Origin: Aphelocoma coerulescens | Taxonomy: Eukaryota; Chordata; Aves; Passeriformes; Corvidae | DNA: 64,000 bases | Assembly: GCF_041296385.1 (NCBI RefSeq) | Contig: NC_091014.1 | Span: 20,745,578-20,809,577, forward strand | Direction of reading: 5' to 3' | In this document: piece after piece, positions 53,701-61,472 of the stretch | Numbering within the stretch: the stretch's first letter is position 1 | Layout of the letters: each line of letters opens with the position of its first letter | Made by a program: the position numbers and the translations under genes | The notes under the pieces: model-generated | What the model was told of the DNA's origin: nothing | The model's input: the letters and a program-made list of their open reading frames with translations, nothing else | Database searches by the model: none

Positions 53701-56700
53701 CTGCCTGGTGCCACAGCATCAGTACAGGAACTTCTTCTATTAAAGACAATGCTAAACATGCCTGACTTGCTCTAATAGTGAGTTACAGAAACACTCTAGC
53801 CACAGAAAAATGAGGGAAATCTTAGAATGTGAAGGTTTTTGCAGCTGTACTCTTGAAAATTTTTGAGAGAGGACTATTTCCTGGCTATTCATATTTGTGT
53901 TATTATGGTGTCTGAAAGTCTGAATCCTACATCAGAAACCCTATACCAGAACTCCTACATACATGTCTTTGCTGTCTTATCAGGAGCAACAAAAGCCAAA
54001 AACACCTTTCCCTGAAAGAACTAGTAATGTGAGTACATGAGAAAATAAAAAATTTAAGATTTGCTGTGTAGAGAAGCCCTACTGAAAAAATCTAGTGTGT
54101 ATTGTAGAGGAAACATTTGCAGTGTGAGATAAGTGATAGAGAGAAGCTAATTATGTATAAATTTGGGAAATTTAAAGAGAAATAAATCATATAAAATACC
54201 AAAAAAAAAAAATCACTTGAAAAGTTATTACATACTTCTATTCCTCAAAATTTTTACTGTTAATCATAATTTTGTTGGGGGTATGGGAAAGGGGGAACAA
54301 ATTGTGGAATAATCAGATAATTTATATAATGTAACCTTGTACTGTAGTTGCTAAACTTAGCACAGGGCAATTAAAGGAGGCAGAGGTCCAAGAGAAGGGC
54401 TTCCAAAGAAGCAGGATCCTACCAACTTCACAATGGCAGCATTGTATCATCTGACCCTGCTGATCACACTGTAGTCCCTGGAAGCAGCAGTAATTCCTGG
54501 GCATGGCCTCAGCTGAAGAAACCCATCAGTGTTTAGTACTTTCATATGCTGCTTCACACTGTGCCTCATTTCTAATGATAGCACTTACTGAAAAACACCT
54601 ATGCCATACATTTGCTTAAAAATTGTATGTGATTTTTGACCTTTAAGTTGCAGAGAAAATAAGCTACAAAAGCTGACTGAATAGGCACACGATCTGACCA
54701 TGCTCTAAAAATTATTCTATTGTATCATATATAAACAAAATACGTCAAAAATAAGAGGGAAAAAACTCCAAAGAACACATATTACTGATCAAAACTAAGC
54801 ATGAAGCATCACACTATAGTGATAACTGCAATTATGAAAAAATTATATCAAAATTCAAAAAGCAATGGAAAAAACTCATTGCAGTCACAGAAAAAAAAGA
54901 TTAGCAGGTCAGGGAGATAAGGAAGTTGAAAAAAGATGAAGGAAGTTTGCATATGTAGGGATGAAAGGGAAAAACAAAACTGGAGGCAGTGAAAAATCTT
55001 AACTGCAATAAATTCTATTTCCTCAAAGTTTTTCCAAGGAAAGACAATGAATGCACCTTTACTACTGTACAGCATTGTTTATGTGATTCATACTCTCTGA
55101 AAATATGCAGACAAGTAGAGGCAATAGCAAGACAATCAGTTTTCCAGAAATTATTGAAATTTACCACACTTACTCAAAGCAACTATGTTGAAACATTTCC
55201 TTGCAAGAGAAAGACACACAAATAATTTGCAAATTAAAACTAAAACTCTCTTCATTTTTGCATAGACACTTCCTGAATGAGATTTAATGTCCCATATGGT
55301 TTTCATGGTGAGTCCTATATTTTGCATGCTGGAAGGACGGGATGTGCCTTAGACCAAAACAGGTCTCTGGCTCTGCTGACTGTTTCAAAGGAATAAGTCA
55401 AATATGATTTGAAAGACCATCTGTAGAGCCCACAAAAGAGAAGAGGATGAATGAATGAAATCAGAGACACTTGTCTTAGAAGAAAACTCAAGATATCATC
55501 TACTCTGCATTTCTGCCTTAGGAAGAATGACCTTTATGTGAGACATACGTGAGCTACATTAAACATAGCTATAGTTTCTTAGTGTGTGTGGAGATCTCTA
55601 TAAGCTCCACAGGCAATCTATCCTGTGCTCAGCTCAATCTATCAGTGCTCAGCATCATTAGTTACTATGACTTTCCAGTTTATTCATGACCTCAGAAAAT
55701 TCTGGCCCAGTGAATTCCTATGGTTGTGAATGCAGGGGTAGTGCTATGATGTGTCTGTATTACATCTGAGTATACATGAATTTACTGGTTCTGTGATCAT
55801 TCCTAGCCAAGCAGACCAGAGTTGGTCTGGAACTTCCTCAGCAACACACTGCAGTTTGGGGCATACTTTCTGGTATGTATTTTTAAGATGGCAAATAACT
55901 TCCTGGTTTTCAAAAACTAGCCTATAAATGTTAACAAAATCAGAAAAAAAAAAAGTTTTACAAGGAAATATATTTTTCTGACATTATGAAAACTACTATG
56001 TCTGTAACAGTCTGCGAAAACTAAATCTGCAACAGGTTGGTATATAAAACCTAGGGATCTTGTGGGGATAATGATAACAAAACTCATAGAACTTCAAATG
56101 TGGGATCCTAGTTTGAATAACCACTGAGCCACAACACAGCACACAGAAATTTATGGCTTCCAAAAACCAATGTATTTTCAGGCAGAGATAGGAGGAAACT
56201 CATTTCTTAGGTCTAAATCAATCAGTCTATATCTCTATCTATCCATCCATCCATCCATCCATCCATCACCAAAGCCTAGCATTTCTATGCTGAGCCAAAA
56301 AGCCAGGAGAGTATCCAAACCTATCCTTAGAAAGAAGTCTTTTAAGGCTCTTTTTGGTCCTTCTCATTTTTGATCATCCCTGGTTCTCTTGCATGCGCAG
56401 GCACTCTGGCAGGAGAGGAAGAATGGAATAGTATAAACAGACGTGACAATGTAACAGGTACAGCACTGCCAGCTCCACAAAAGTACAAATTAAACTATTT
56501 CTACACCTTACTGCAATAATTCCAGCTAGGTCACACCACATGGTCTCATTAAAGTTATTACCACTCCTAAAAAACCTGTCCCACCCAGATTTGATCAAAT
56601 CACAAGTAATTTTCCAACTGCAAAGCAGTCAGACAGCTGTGGAAAGCACCTACTTCCAAGTCTCAATACCCACTACTTAGTTTTGGGTCCAAATGGAGCC

Positions 56701-59700
56701 GAAGGATAGATCAGATTCCTGAGAATAGGGCTGAGAGAGATTTGTGAGCTAAAATTCACTGCTAATAATAAAGGCCAGCTGCTCCCATCTTCTGCTGACC
56801 TTGCTTATATATCCCTTTTTGGGTTTTTTAAATATGTGTCTCCTGCTATGGGTACTGATTGCACGGAACTGATGCTGATGTCTCATGGTGAAGCTTCTAG
56901 CACTGCCTTGTTTTAGTTCCAAGACACTTTGTCAGGTCCAGTTCCAACACCTGTTAAGTCTGCACCCCCAGCTTTCACAACTGCTTGTATTCTGCTCTTG
57001 CTATTCCAGTGGCTAGTCTCTTTCCAGACCTTACAACCTTTTTCCAGAGTTCCTGAGGAAGAGAGAAGGGGAAAAGCACAAAATCTACCATTGAATTTTT
57101 TGCTAGATCTGAATTGCAGAGCTTTCTCCATCTCCACCTCTCTTACAGGAGCTGGTGGTACGTGCTGTAACATTGAGGAACACTGCAGTAAGTCCCTGTT
57201 TGTACCTGTCACAGGCTGTTTCCTTTTCAGGGGGAGAGGAAATGTGACAGCACCCAACCAGTGACATAGGACACAACAGAAAGCTGTCTTATGTCATTGC
57301 CAAGCTATTTTTGACCAAAAGAGCAAATGTGAAACACAGTCCAAGAGATAAGCCACCCAAATTTGCTAAACTGCTGCTCTCCTAAGTACCAGAAGAGAAG
57401 GCAAGCAAGGAGATCTAAGCAAATGGGTTAGTATCACTCTAATACAATGACTCAAAATGACTGAGCCCCTTAAGTATGACTGTTTTGATAAATGAGTACG
57501 TAACTCTTAATTATAATTTTCAAAGCAGTTAATGAAAACATATAATTAAGACACACCACCCAGGAAGGTCAGCGCTCTTTTATATTTGTGAAAACCAGAG
57601 AAATGAAATAACTTGAAGAGGGCCACACAAGTGAGTCGATGACAGGCAGGGAGGTAGACCCCAGGCTTTCTATCTAGGGCATGCTCTGGTGGATTGTACT
57701 GCACCTCAGCAAATATTAGCAGAGAATATGTTTTATATTTTTATGCATCTCCTTCAGTCATCAGGTATATCAGTGCATACAAAAAGAAGTGTGTTGAATC
57801 ATATTCCTATGATGGGATTTCATGGTGTATCTCTCTCACTCACCCAGAGGAAGTCAGGGCTCTGATCAGTCTCTTTAGACATTTTCCATGTCTAAAATCA
57901 TGTTTTCAATCAGATTTTAGAGGACAACTGAATTATGTCGCTTACATTATCATGTCTTTTCTAGAGGCCTGGGATCACTTTTAAAATATAAATTGCTTAA
58001 TAATGAACAAAGAATACCAATTTATGTCAGCTGACTTTGTGGCCTAAGGGCCATACTAGATCACTGGTTTTGCAGTATGTAATATTCAGCAAGAATGGAC
58101 TAATCCATGGTATAAATATCCAGTAAAGAAACACCACACATTTTGATTATGAATAGCAGGAACAAGCAGCAGTTTTATCAAGAATTTGCTGCCAATAACC
58201 TTTATAATTAAAGGGAAATCCCAGATTCAGTTTAGGGTTTCCTTCTTTAGCCATAGACTTTGGATGCATTACTGCATTAAATCGCAGACAACACAAATAC
58301 TATTTCATAGTTTTCTGGGGAGTGTTTTTTAAATGTAGTGCTCTTGATCTTCACCAGCTGTTGAATCAAATTTGGCAAAAGCCTATTTCTTTGTGTACAG
58401 CTTGCAAACAATGTGGATTGTAAAATGAGTAGGGCACAAACCCAATTTCAATTGCAGGCTGGGATTCCCCTATGCTTTTACAGGGAAACTTGGTTGATAA
58501 CTGTGTTTGCTATTGGGTGGGGCATGGAGAACATGCCCACAGCATTTAAACTTTGAATACTAGAGTATCACGTGAGCTCTAAAGCCAAGCTCTTAAAATA
58601 AAGGAGAAAAAATCATAATATGTAATAAAAGCTTAGTTGTTCATTTGCCATCATTCAACCCACAACTCCATATTTTTCATGCTCTTTAAAATTCCATGTA
58701 ATACTGGCATAAACATCCAATGTTCTTTTATTTTTTCCTTTCCTGTACTGAACAGATGCACAGGTTGTGTTACAGTAATGAAACCTGAACAGTGCCTTAT
58801 ACAAGGCAATGCAAGGATATCTTTCTGAATACCCATGGTAAACCAAGAATGATTGATAAAGCTGTGATAAGATTCAAAATCTAAACAGTTCAATGCAGGT
58901 GCATTGCAAGTCATATGCCTCAAAATAGTTCTATCACTATTTCCCTCTTAAGTACAGCCAGTGCTTTACTCCAATAAGGAGTACCTATGGAGGTCAAAAC
59001 TGCTCACAAATATCCAGTGGACACAGACACACTAAAATCTAGTCTACTGGTCAAACTCAACAGTTTCAGTTATTAAACCTGCTAAAAACCTTCTGACAAT
59101 ACCCATAGTTTGAAAAATGCAGAAAAATGCTAATTAATTGCTTTTCATCCCCCTATTGCTTTATGAAAAACCCCACAGCCTCAAGTTTGAATGCAAAAGA
59201 GAAATTTACTGTACCAACTTTAGGAAAAATTCACAAGAAAAAACCCTAATTTTCTATAATATTCACTTGTAAAAACAGCAGCTGCAGAAATCTCTGATAA
59301 TTTTAAAATTACAGCGTCTCATTATCACATTAAGGAAATTGCTAGAAACAAGTCATTGGTTCTCTACTTTGTGATCTGATGTGCTGTAGCAGAAGGCAGC
59401 ACACACATATTTCACACAGACAAACTGTAACCCCTGACTAGTGCCCCTATAAAGAACACTGAGTTACACATCATGGGGAAGATTGACTGCTCCCTTTTAG
59501 AATAATTCCTGAATTGGACTGAGCCCACAAATCATGGTCAGTTATGCAGAGAATTTGAAGTTACTTTCAAAGGAAAAGAAAAAGTAGTTTCCTCTAACAA
59601 GCCAGTCATGAGACCCTAAAGTTCATGTAGTTAAAATGCTTTGCACTAGATTGAAAATGCTATGCTGGCAGTAATTTATCCTGTTGAGATCATTATTTTT

Positions 59701-61466
59701 CCCTCTGAGAAAACATTTTTGTCTTAAAAAGTCATTAATGTATTCAAGATTCTTCTGAATACAAATAGCAGAAACATCACATACAGCACATGAACTGAAT
59801 CCTGTCCCTAATATCACAAATGATTGATTGATTGATTGATTCCATTATACTGGAAACAATGTATTTCCCCTGTAAATAAGAAAAATAAAATACACCTTTC
59901 TCAGTTAATCAATCTTCATTATTGGAAAAGGTGTAAGACAGACTCTTGAGGGTAAAGAAAGGGATCCAGTCTGCCAAACCTCAGGGTTGTGTCTATATCA
60001 TAGGCAATTAGTGAATCAGTCTTGGTAACATACATACCTAAGGTCTGACAGAGAAAGATACCTCTTAAGGTCCCCAGAGGTAAATCCTATCCCCTAGACT
60101 GAAACTCATCAAAAAATGTTAGTATTGATTTTTACATGCTGAGTCTGTGAGTCCTACGCTCTTTAGAGGGATAAATTAGAATGGTAAATCATTTCTATTT
60201 TAAACTCTCATTGCAGAGGACCAATGAGCAAAAATTATTTAAAATAGATGTGTATTTGCATTCACGAACGTAAGTACATAAAAATTCTTTAAAAGTGTTC
60301 AGGTACATCTAGATATTAATCTCTTATGGCTATATGATTCTAAGAACATCTAAATAGATATAGACTACAGAATTTGAATACAGGAACATTAACTATAATA
60401 CATGAATATTTAAATATAGAGAGGGCTTTTCTTGCTCAATCTCGTATTTTATAAGCATCTTTATTCCTACTGTTTTTCTAGGATACACATATAAAATATA
60501 GAAAAAATTGCTATAGTATGAATTAGCTTAATATCTGAGTAGCACCACCACATTTAAACAATCTTTAGAATGTCTCACTGACTGTCCTAAATACTGACAT
60601 CTTCAAGCAGTGTATACAGACAGCCAGATTCTTTCATACTATCAATTTCACTTCTCTGTAGCTAGTACACAGTTATCATCCCCCACTAAGCCCAAAAGTC
60701 AGATTGCCTATATAATCCTTTTTTAAAAATTTCTCTTTCAATGTACTCTATGCTTACAGTTTCAGAATGCCAAGAGGAGCAGAGTATCTCCATACTGCCC
60801 CTTTGCGGGGATAGGTGGAATCATACAAAATCCAAAGCTATTAAAGAGATGGTATGGTTCACACTCCTTTCATGCACATACAGAAGTCATTAAATTTGAT
60901 ACTGAAGTTACATTCAACCCACAAAATGAAAAACATGTTTTACTCTTTCTCATGCTTAATTCATTTATTCACAGGAAAGTCAGTGTTTCAAATATTCCTA
61001 ACATAATTAGGAATTTCTGAAACCTCCCATTCCTCCCTCTCGCATCTCTTTGGCACCACTGCTGTTGTAAACACTGACTCTGGAAAAGTAGTGGATATGA
61101 ACAAAATAATTTTTTCAAATACAAAAGACAGATTTTAAACAAACAGCAGCAGTGGGAAACAGTGGAAAGATGCATTTTCTTGCACCCTTTCAGAGCCATC
61201 TTTGCCACTTTGGATACTTAATTCAGAATAACAGGAATATAAAGTGAATATTCAGGACAGCTGAAATATTTTTCCATTTTTGCTTTTTGCTTTTCCTACA
61301 ATTATTGTGGCAGCATATAACTACTATACTAATAGACAGCAAATTAGAACAAGTAAGAGATTACCTGAGAACATGAAAGTCCACATTCTTCAATCCTGGG
61401 AATAATCTGACAATCAGCATTCCAAAAGAGAATGATTAGAAGAATCTGAACATAAATACCTATCAT
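22587..61466 (-). CDS. IL17REL: Interleukin-17 receptor E-like gene (15 coding exons, 3' end not found)
   Basis: Fifteen minus-strand exons join in frame (448 codons plus one base). The order is: signal peptide (MIGIYVQILLIILFWNADC); cysteine-rich head with IEECGLSCSQG, HCKS and IFNSFC; LEICSFSLDTQQSQC; then two modules carrying YYVRLCHKW...LPCLCIEGW...LCPF and FSVLVCNRT...TICIQGW...VC. These motifs match IL17REL as I recall it and, more loosely, the IL17RE ectodomain (VRLCHQW...LLPCLCIE). Possible N-glycosylation sites are NVS in exon 7 and NRT in exon 13. The protein should be secreted or cell-surface. IL17RE is a receptor for IL-17C, but a ligand for IL17REL is not established. No SEFIR signalling domain and no membrane segment was found. 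All donors are GT and all acceptors AG, with no stop or frameshift, so the gene looks intact up to exon 15. Confidence 0.85.
23674..23733 (-). CDS. IL17REL: IL17REL coding exon 14
   Basis: 60 nt, phase 0 to 0, 20 codons from GDSVSIP to MCGSTICIQ. Acceptor ttcttcattag, donor gtatgt. A longer ORF in another frame overlaps it (23618-23830) but breaks the splice phase. The counterpart in the first module is exon 8. Confidence 0.83.
26270..26415 (-). CDS. IL17REL: IL17REL coding exon 13
   Basis: 146 nt, phase 1 to 0, 49 codons. Contains FTSQTKAQFSVLVCNRT and ends GMHHSVSV. NRT is a possible N-glycosylation site. Acceptor cccctaatatcag, donor gtttgt, which is weak. This is the core beta-sheet part of the second module and the counterpart of exon 7. 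Confidence 0.88.
26749..26806 (-). CDS. IL17REL: IL17REL coding exon 12
   Basis: 58 nt, phase 0 to 1. Encodes FTTKRGSWIKCPFAHGEFP. Acceptor tgctttcag, donor gtatat. The CPF motif is shared with IL17RE-type ectodomains. Confidence 0.85.
27468..27515 (-). CDS. IL17REL: IL17REL coding exon 11 (NAGNAG acceptor)
   Basis: 45 or 48 nt, phase 0 to 0. Encodes (Q)VKYSRVDTHPRLCMK. The acceptor is a tandem cagcag, so the exon may start at 27515 (adds one Gln) or 27512; both keep the frame. Donor gtaaag. Confidence 0.85.
28519..28575 (+). mobile_element. CR1 LINE 3' tip
   Basis: The terminal CR1 block only: 'gggtcccttccaactcagga' then 'ctgtgattctatgatt'. It lies in the intron between exons 10 and 11. 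Confidence 0.85.
29827..29990 (-). CDS. IL17REL: IL17REL coding exon 10
   Basis: 164 nt, phase 1 to 0, 55 codons. Includes LWDNTVYNPLTQTLAWEPAC and VNLCRFTK. Acceptor ctcttgttgtgcacag, donor gtaaga. It is the largest coding exon found and begins the second module with a WEPAC motif like that of other IL17RE-type proteins. Confidence 0.88.
30633..30687 (-). CDS. IL17REL: IL17REL coding exon 9
   Basis: 55 nt, phase 0 to 1. Encodes GWLALPDARRIQLCPFEN. Acceptor tttttggccgtag, donor gtaagt. It closes the first module; exon 15 is its counterpart. Confidence 0.87.
31640..32830 (-). mobile_element. Ancient L3/CR1-like LINE relic
   Basis: Decayed sequence that reads, in reverse, like the 3' half of old amniote CR1/L3 elements. 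Examples are 'catgcaatactatgtcaaat...', then 'cagtcagattaaattttctg', and text around 'gcacttcataccttacactgc' and 'ttccagcaaatttcattaca'. It is intronic (between exons 8 and 9). Boundaries are approximate and the call is from general resemblance. Confidence 0.45.
32893..32964 (-). CDS. IL17REL: IL17REL coding exon 8
   Basis: 72 nt, phase 0 to 0, 24 codons ending YSQLLPCLCIE. Acceptor tctttttcatttcag, donor gtaata. The LLPCLCIE motif is identical to that of IL17RE as I recall it, which anchors the family assignment. Confidence 0.9.
33023..33174. repeat. GATA-type microsatellite with a 9-bp gatgatata array
   Basis: Mixed gata/gatata text becomes an ordered array of 'gatgatata' at about 33112-33160. 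It is intronic, about 90 bp 3' of exon 7 on the minus strand. Confidence 0.9.
33264..33403 (-). CDS. IL17REL: IL17REL coding exon 7
   Basis: 140 nt, phase 1 to 0, 47 codons. Contains TVTVNVSNF (NVS is a glycosylation site) and DYYVRLCHKWFTCEDVGA. Acceptor is a poly(T) tract then cag; donor gtgagt. The VRLCHKW...CE segment matches IL17RE VRLCHQW...CEE. It is the core of the first module. Confidence 0.9.
34246..34290 (-). CDS. IL17REL: IL17REL coding exon 6
   Basis: 45 nt, phase 1 to 1. Encodes DCRNSDVGKYIPACS. Acceptor cttctacttttcag, donor gtgagc. A small cysteine-bearing linker exon. Confidence 0.85.
35090..35236 (+). mobile_element. Possible ERV internal 3' stub with polypurine tract
   Basis: A purine-rich segment ends 'gatcaaacaagggg' immediately before an LTR-like TGTCATGG at 35237, the usual place for a polypurine tract. 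No Env reading frame can be recognised. Left boundary unknown. Confidence 0.35.
35237..35791 (+). mobile_element. ERV long terminal repeat
   Basis: Starts TGTCATGGCA and ends ...aagaaaaggca. It carries text typical of songbird ERV LTRs ('cccttttccccttctaaccg', 'gcctcttattggggaatc') and a poly(A) signal AATAAA at 35717-35722. No target duplication was found with these ends. An alternative 5' end at 35378 (TGCCTTTTCTT) would make a perfect 11-bp inverted repeat with the 3' end. It lies in the intron between exons 5 and 6, antisense to the gene. Confidence 0.7.
36322..36436 (-). CDS. IL17REL: IL17REL coding exon 5
   Basis: 115 nt, phase 0 to 1, 38 codons. Contains VQVQFNCFEVNVAQHIYVTM and ends KLSQQYYVE. 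Acceptor gttttaaacag, donor gtagga. Matches the IL17REL segment following the head region. Confidence 0.88.
37189..37210. repeat. A22 homopolymer
   Basis: Uninterrupted run of about 22 A residues in the intron between exons 4 and 5. Confidence 0.95.
38267..38376 (-). CDS. IL17REL: IL17REL coding exon 4
   Basis: 110 nt, phase 1 to 0. Encodes ENVRGLEICSFSLDTQQSQC then a basic run (FTRKKSKMLNGKK). Acceptor taactcatttcag; donor gtagac (weak). A stronger in-frame donor, gtgaga, ends the exon at 38312 and would remove the 15-residue basic tail. The longer form is preferred because family members, as I recall, continue past the QC motif. Confidence 0.82.
39123..39269 (-). CDS. IL17REL: IL17REL coding exon 3
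   Basis: 147 nt, phase 1 to 1, 49 codons. Begins GGIFNSFCHDAPAALSLVL and contains MKCVQGSPCSLHLNIKG. Acceptor tgtttgcatttgcag, donor gtagga. The IFNSFC and MKC...CSL pattern matches IL17REL. Confidence 0.88.
41681..41735. repeat. (GATA)n microsatellite
   Basis: About 12 uninterrupted gata units in the intron between exons 2 and 3. Likely length-polymorphic. Confidence 0.97.
43940..44014 (+). mobile_element. CR1 LINE 3' tip
   Basis: Terminal CR1 text: 'gggttggaccaaatgactcc', 'aaggtcccttccgacctcag' and 'tttgtctgtgatct'. Intronic. Confidence 0.75.
44690..44935. repeat. 24-27-bp minisatellite, about ten copies
   Basis: Tandem copies of 'ctgtgactgtcctctcagg' plus a variable G-rich spacer ('aggca', 'gggggga', 'agggta'). 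Variants cluster at the spacer. Intronic (between exons 2 and 3). Confidence 0.95.
45303..45330 (-). CDS. IL17REL: IL17REL coding exon 2 (micro-exon)
   Basis: 28 nt, phase 0 to 1. Encodes GVHCKSKPS. Acceptor ctgtttgcag, donor gtgagt. It joins exon 1 (...CGLSCSQ) to exon 3 (GGIFNSFC) without a frame change, giving the family pattern CGLSCSQG.HCKS. Confidence 0.82.
46972..47257 (+). mobile_element. CR1 LINE, 3' end
   Basis: About 285 bp of CR1 3' sequence: 'catggggtaatggttttaaa', 'ctgtccagagaggtggtgga', 'gacctttaaagttcccttcc' and 'accattttatgattctataa'. It is 5'-truncated and lies in the long first coding intron. Confidence 0.93.
49790..49995 (-). mobile_element. Possible old CR1-type fragment
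   Basis: Text such as 'gatcactgggtctagtcccc' and 'aaatcagtcaggctttc' resembles reversed CR1-family 3' sequence but is strongly diverged. Boundaries and family are uncertain. Confidence 0.3.
51609..51785 (-). mobile_element. CR1 LINE fragment
   Basis: Reversed CR1 text: 'agtttagggtggaaggggtc', 'tctgaaggtcaccaagtcca' and 'gccccgtgctagaagcagta'. About 175 bp, diverged, intronic. Confidence 0.75.
52385..53263 (-). mobile_element. Solo ERV LTR with 5-bp target duplication
   Basis: A well-known avian ERV LTR in reverse: TGTGGTGGGTTGCCCCTGGC at the left edge and ...ccaaacaca at the right. Inside are several degenerate copies of 'ctgctccagtgtgggtcccc' type text. On the minus strand an AATAAA lies at 52570-52575 (...caataaattaaactaa). 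Flanks are cctgt (52380-52384) and cctat (53264-53268), a 5-bp duplication with one mismatch. No internal retroviral sequence adjoins it, so it is a solo LTR. ORFs inside (such as 52655-53131) are not genes. It sits in the first coding intron in the same orientation as IL17REL. Confidence 0.9.
53269..56239. other. Intronic, nothing recognised
   Basis: AT-rich intron sequence between coding exons 1 and 2. No exon, RNA gene or nameable repeat was seen. Confidence 0.6.
56240..56267. repeat. (ATCC)n microsatellite
   Basis: About seven tandem atcc units. Intronic. Confidence 0.95.
57560..57710 (+). mobile_element. MIR-type SINE relic
   Basis: Reads like the 3' half of MIR: 'gaaataacttgaagagggcc', 'acacaagtgagtcgatgaca', 'ggtagaccccaggctttc' and 'agggcatgctct'. 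The order and spacing fit the MIR consensus (tgacttgcccaaggtcacac... acccaggtctgactcc... atgctct). It is an old, diverged relic in the first coding intron. Confidence 0.65.
57711..61364. other. Intronic, nothing recognised apart from (GATT)5
   Basis: AT-rich. A (gatt)5 run lies at 59821-59841. No other feature could be supported. Confidence 0.6.
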
Positions 61467-61472
61467 CCTAAA
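61365..61472 (-). CDS. IL17REL: IL17REL coding exon 1 (signal peptide)
   Basis: The exon starts at 61472 after a long pyrimidine tract and cag. The ATG is at 61466, only six bases in, so an untranslated exon should lie further upstream (higher coordinates). Coding part 61365-61466 is 34 codons, ending in phase 0 with donor gtaatc. Residues 1-19 form a hydrophobic signal peptide (VQILLIILFWNADC), followed by IEECGLSCSQ. The ATG is the only one before the signal peptide in this exon. Confidence 0.87.

Noticed and set aside
56913..57264. Two long ORFs overlapping on opposite strands
   Set aside because: Mutual shadows in a locally GC-richer stretch; neither has a recognisable domain or splice context.
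22587..61466. Identity as IL17RB, IL17RD, IL17RA or IL17RC
   Set aside because: Their ectodomain motifs differ. LLPCLCIE, VRLCHKW and IFNSFC point to the IL17RE/IL17REL branch, and the head region fits IL17REL rather than IL17RE.
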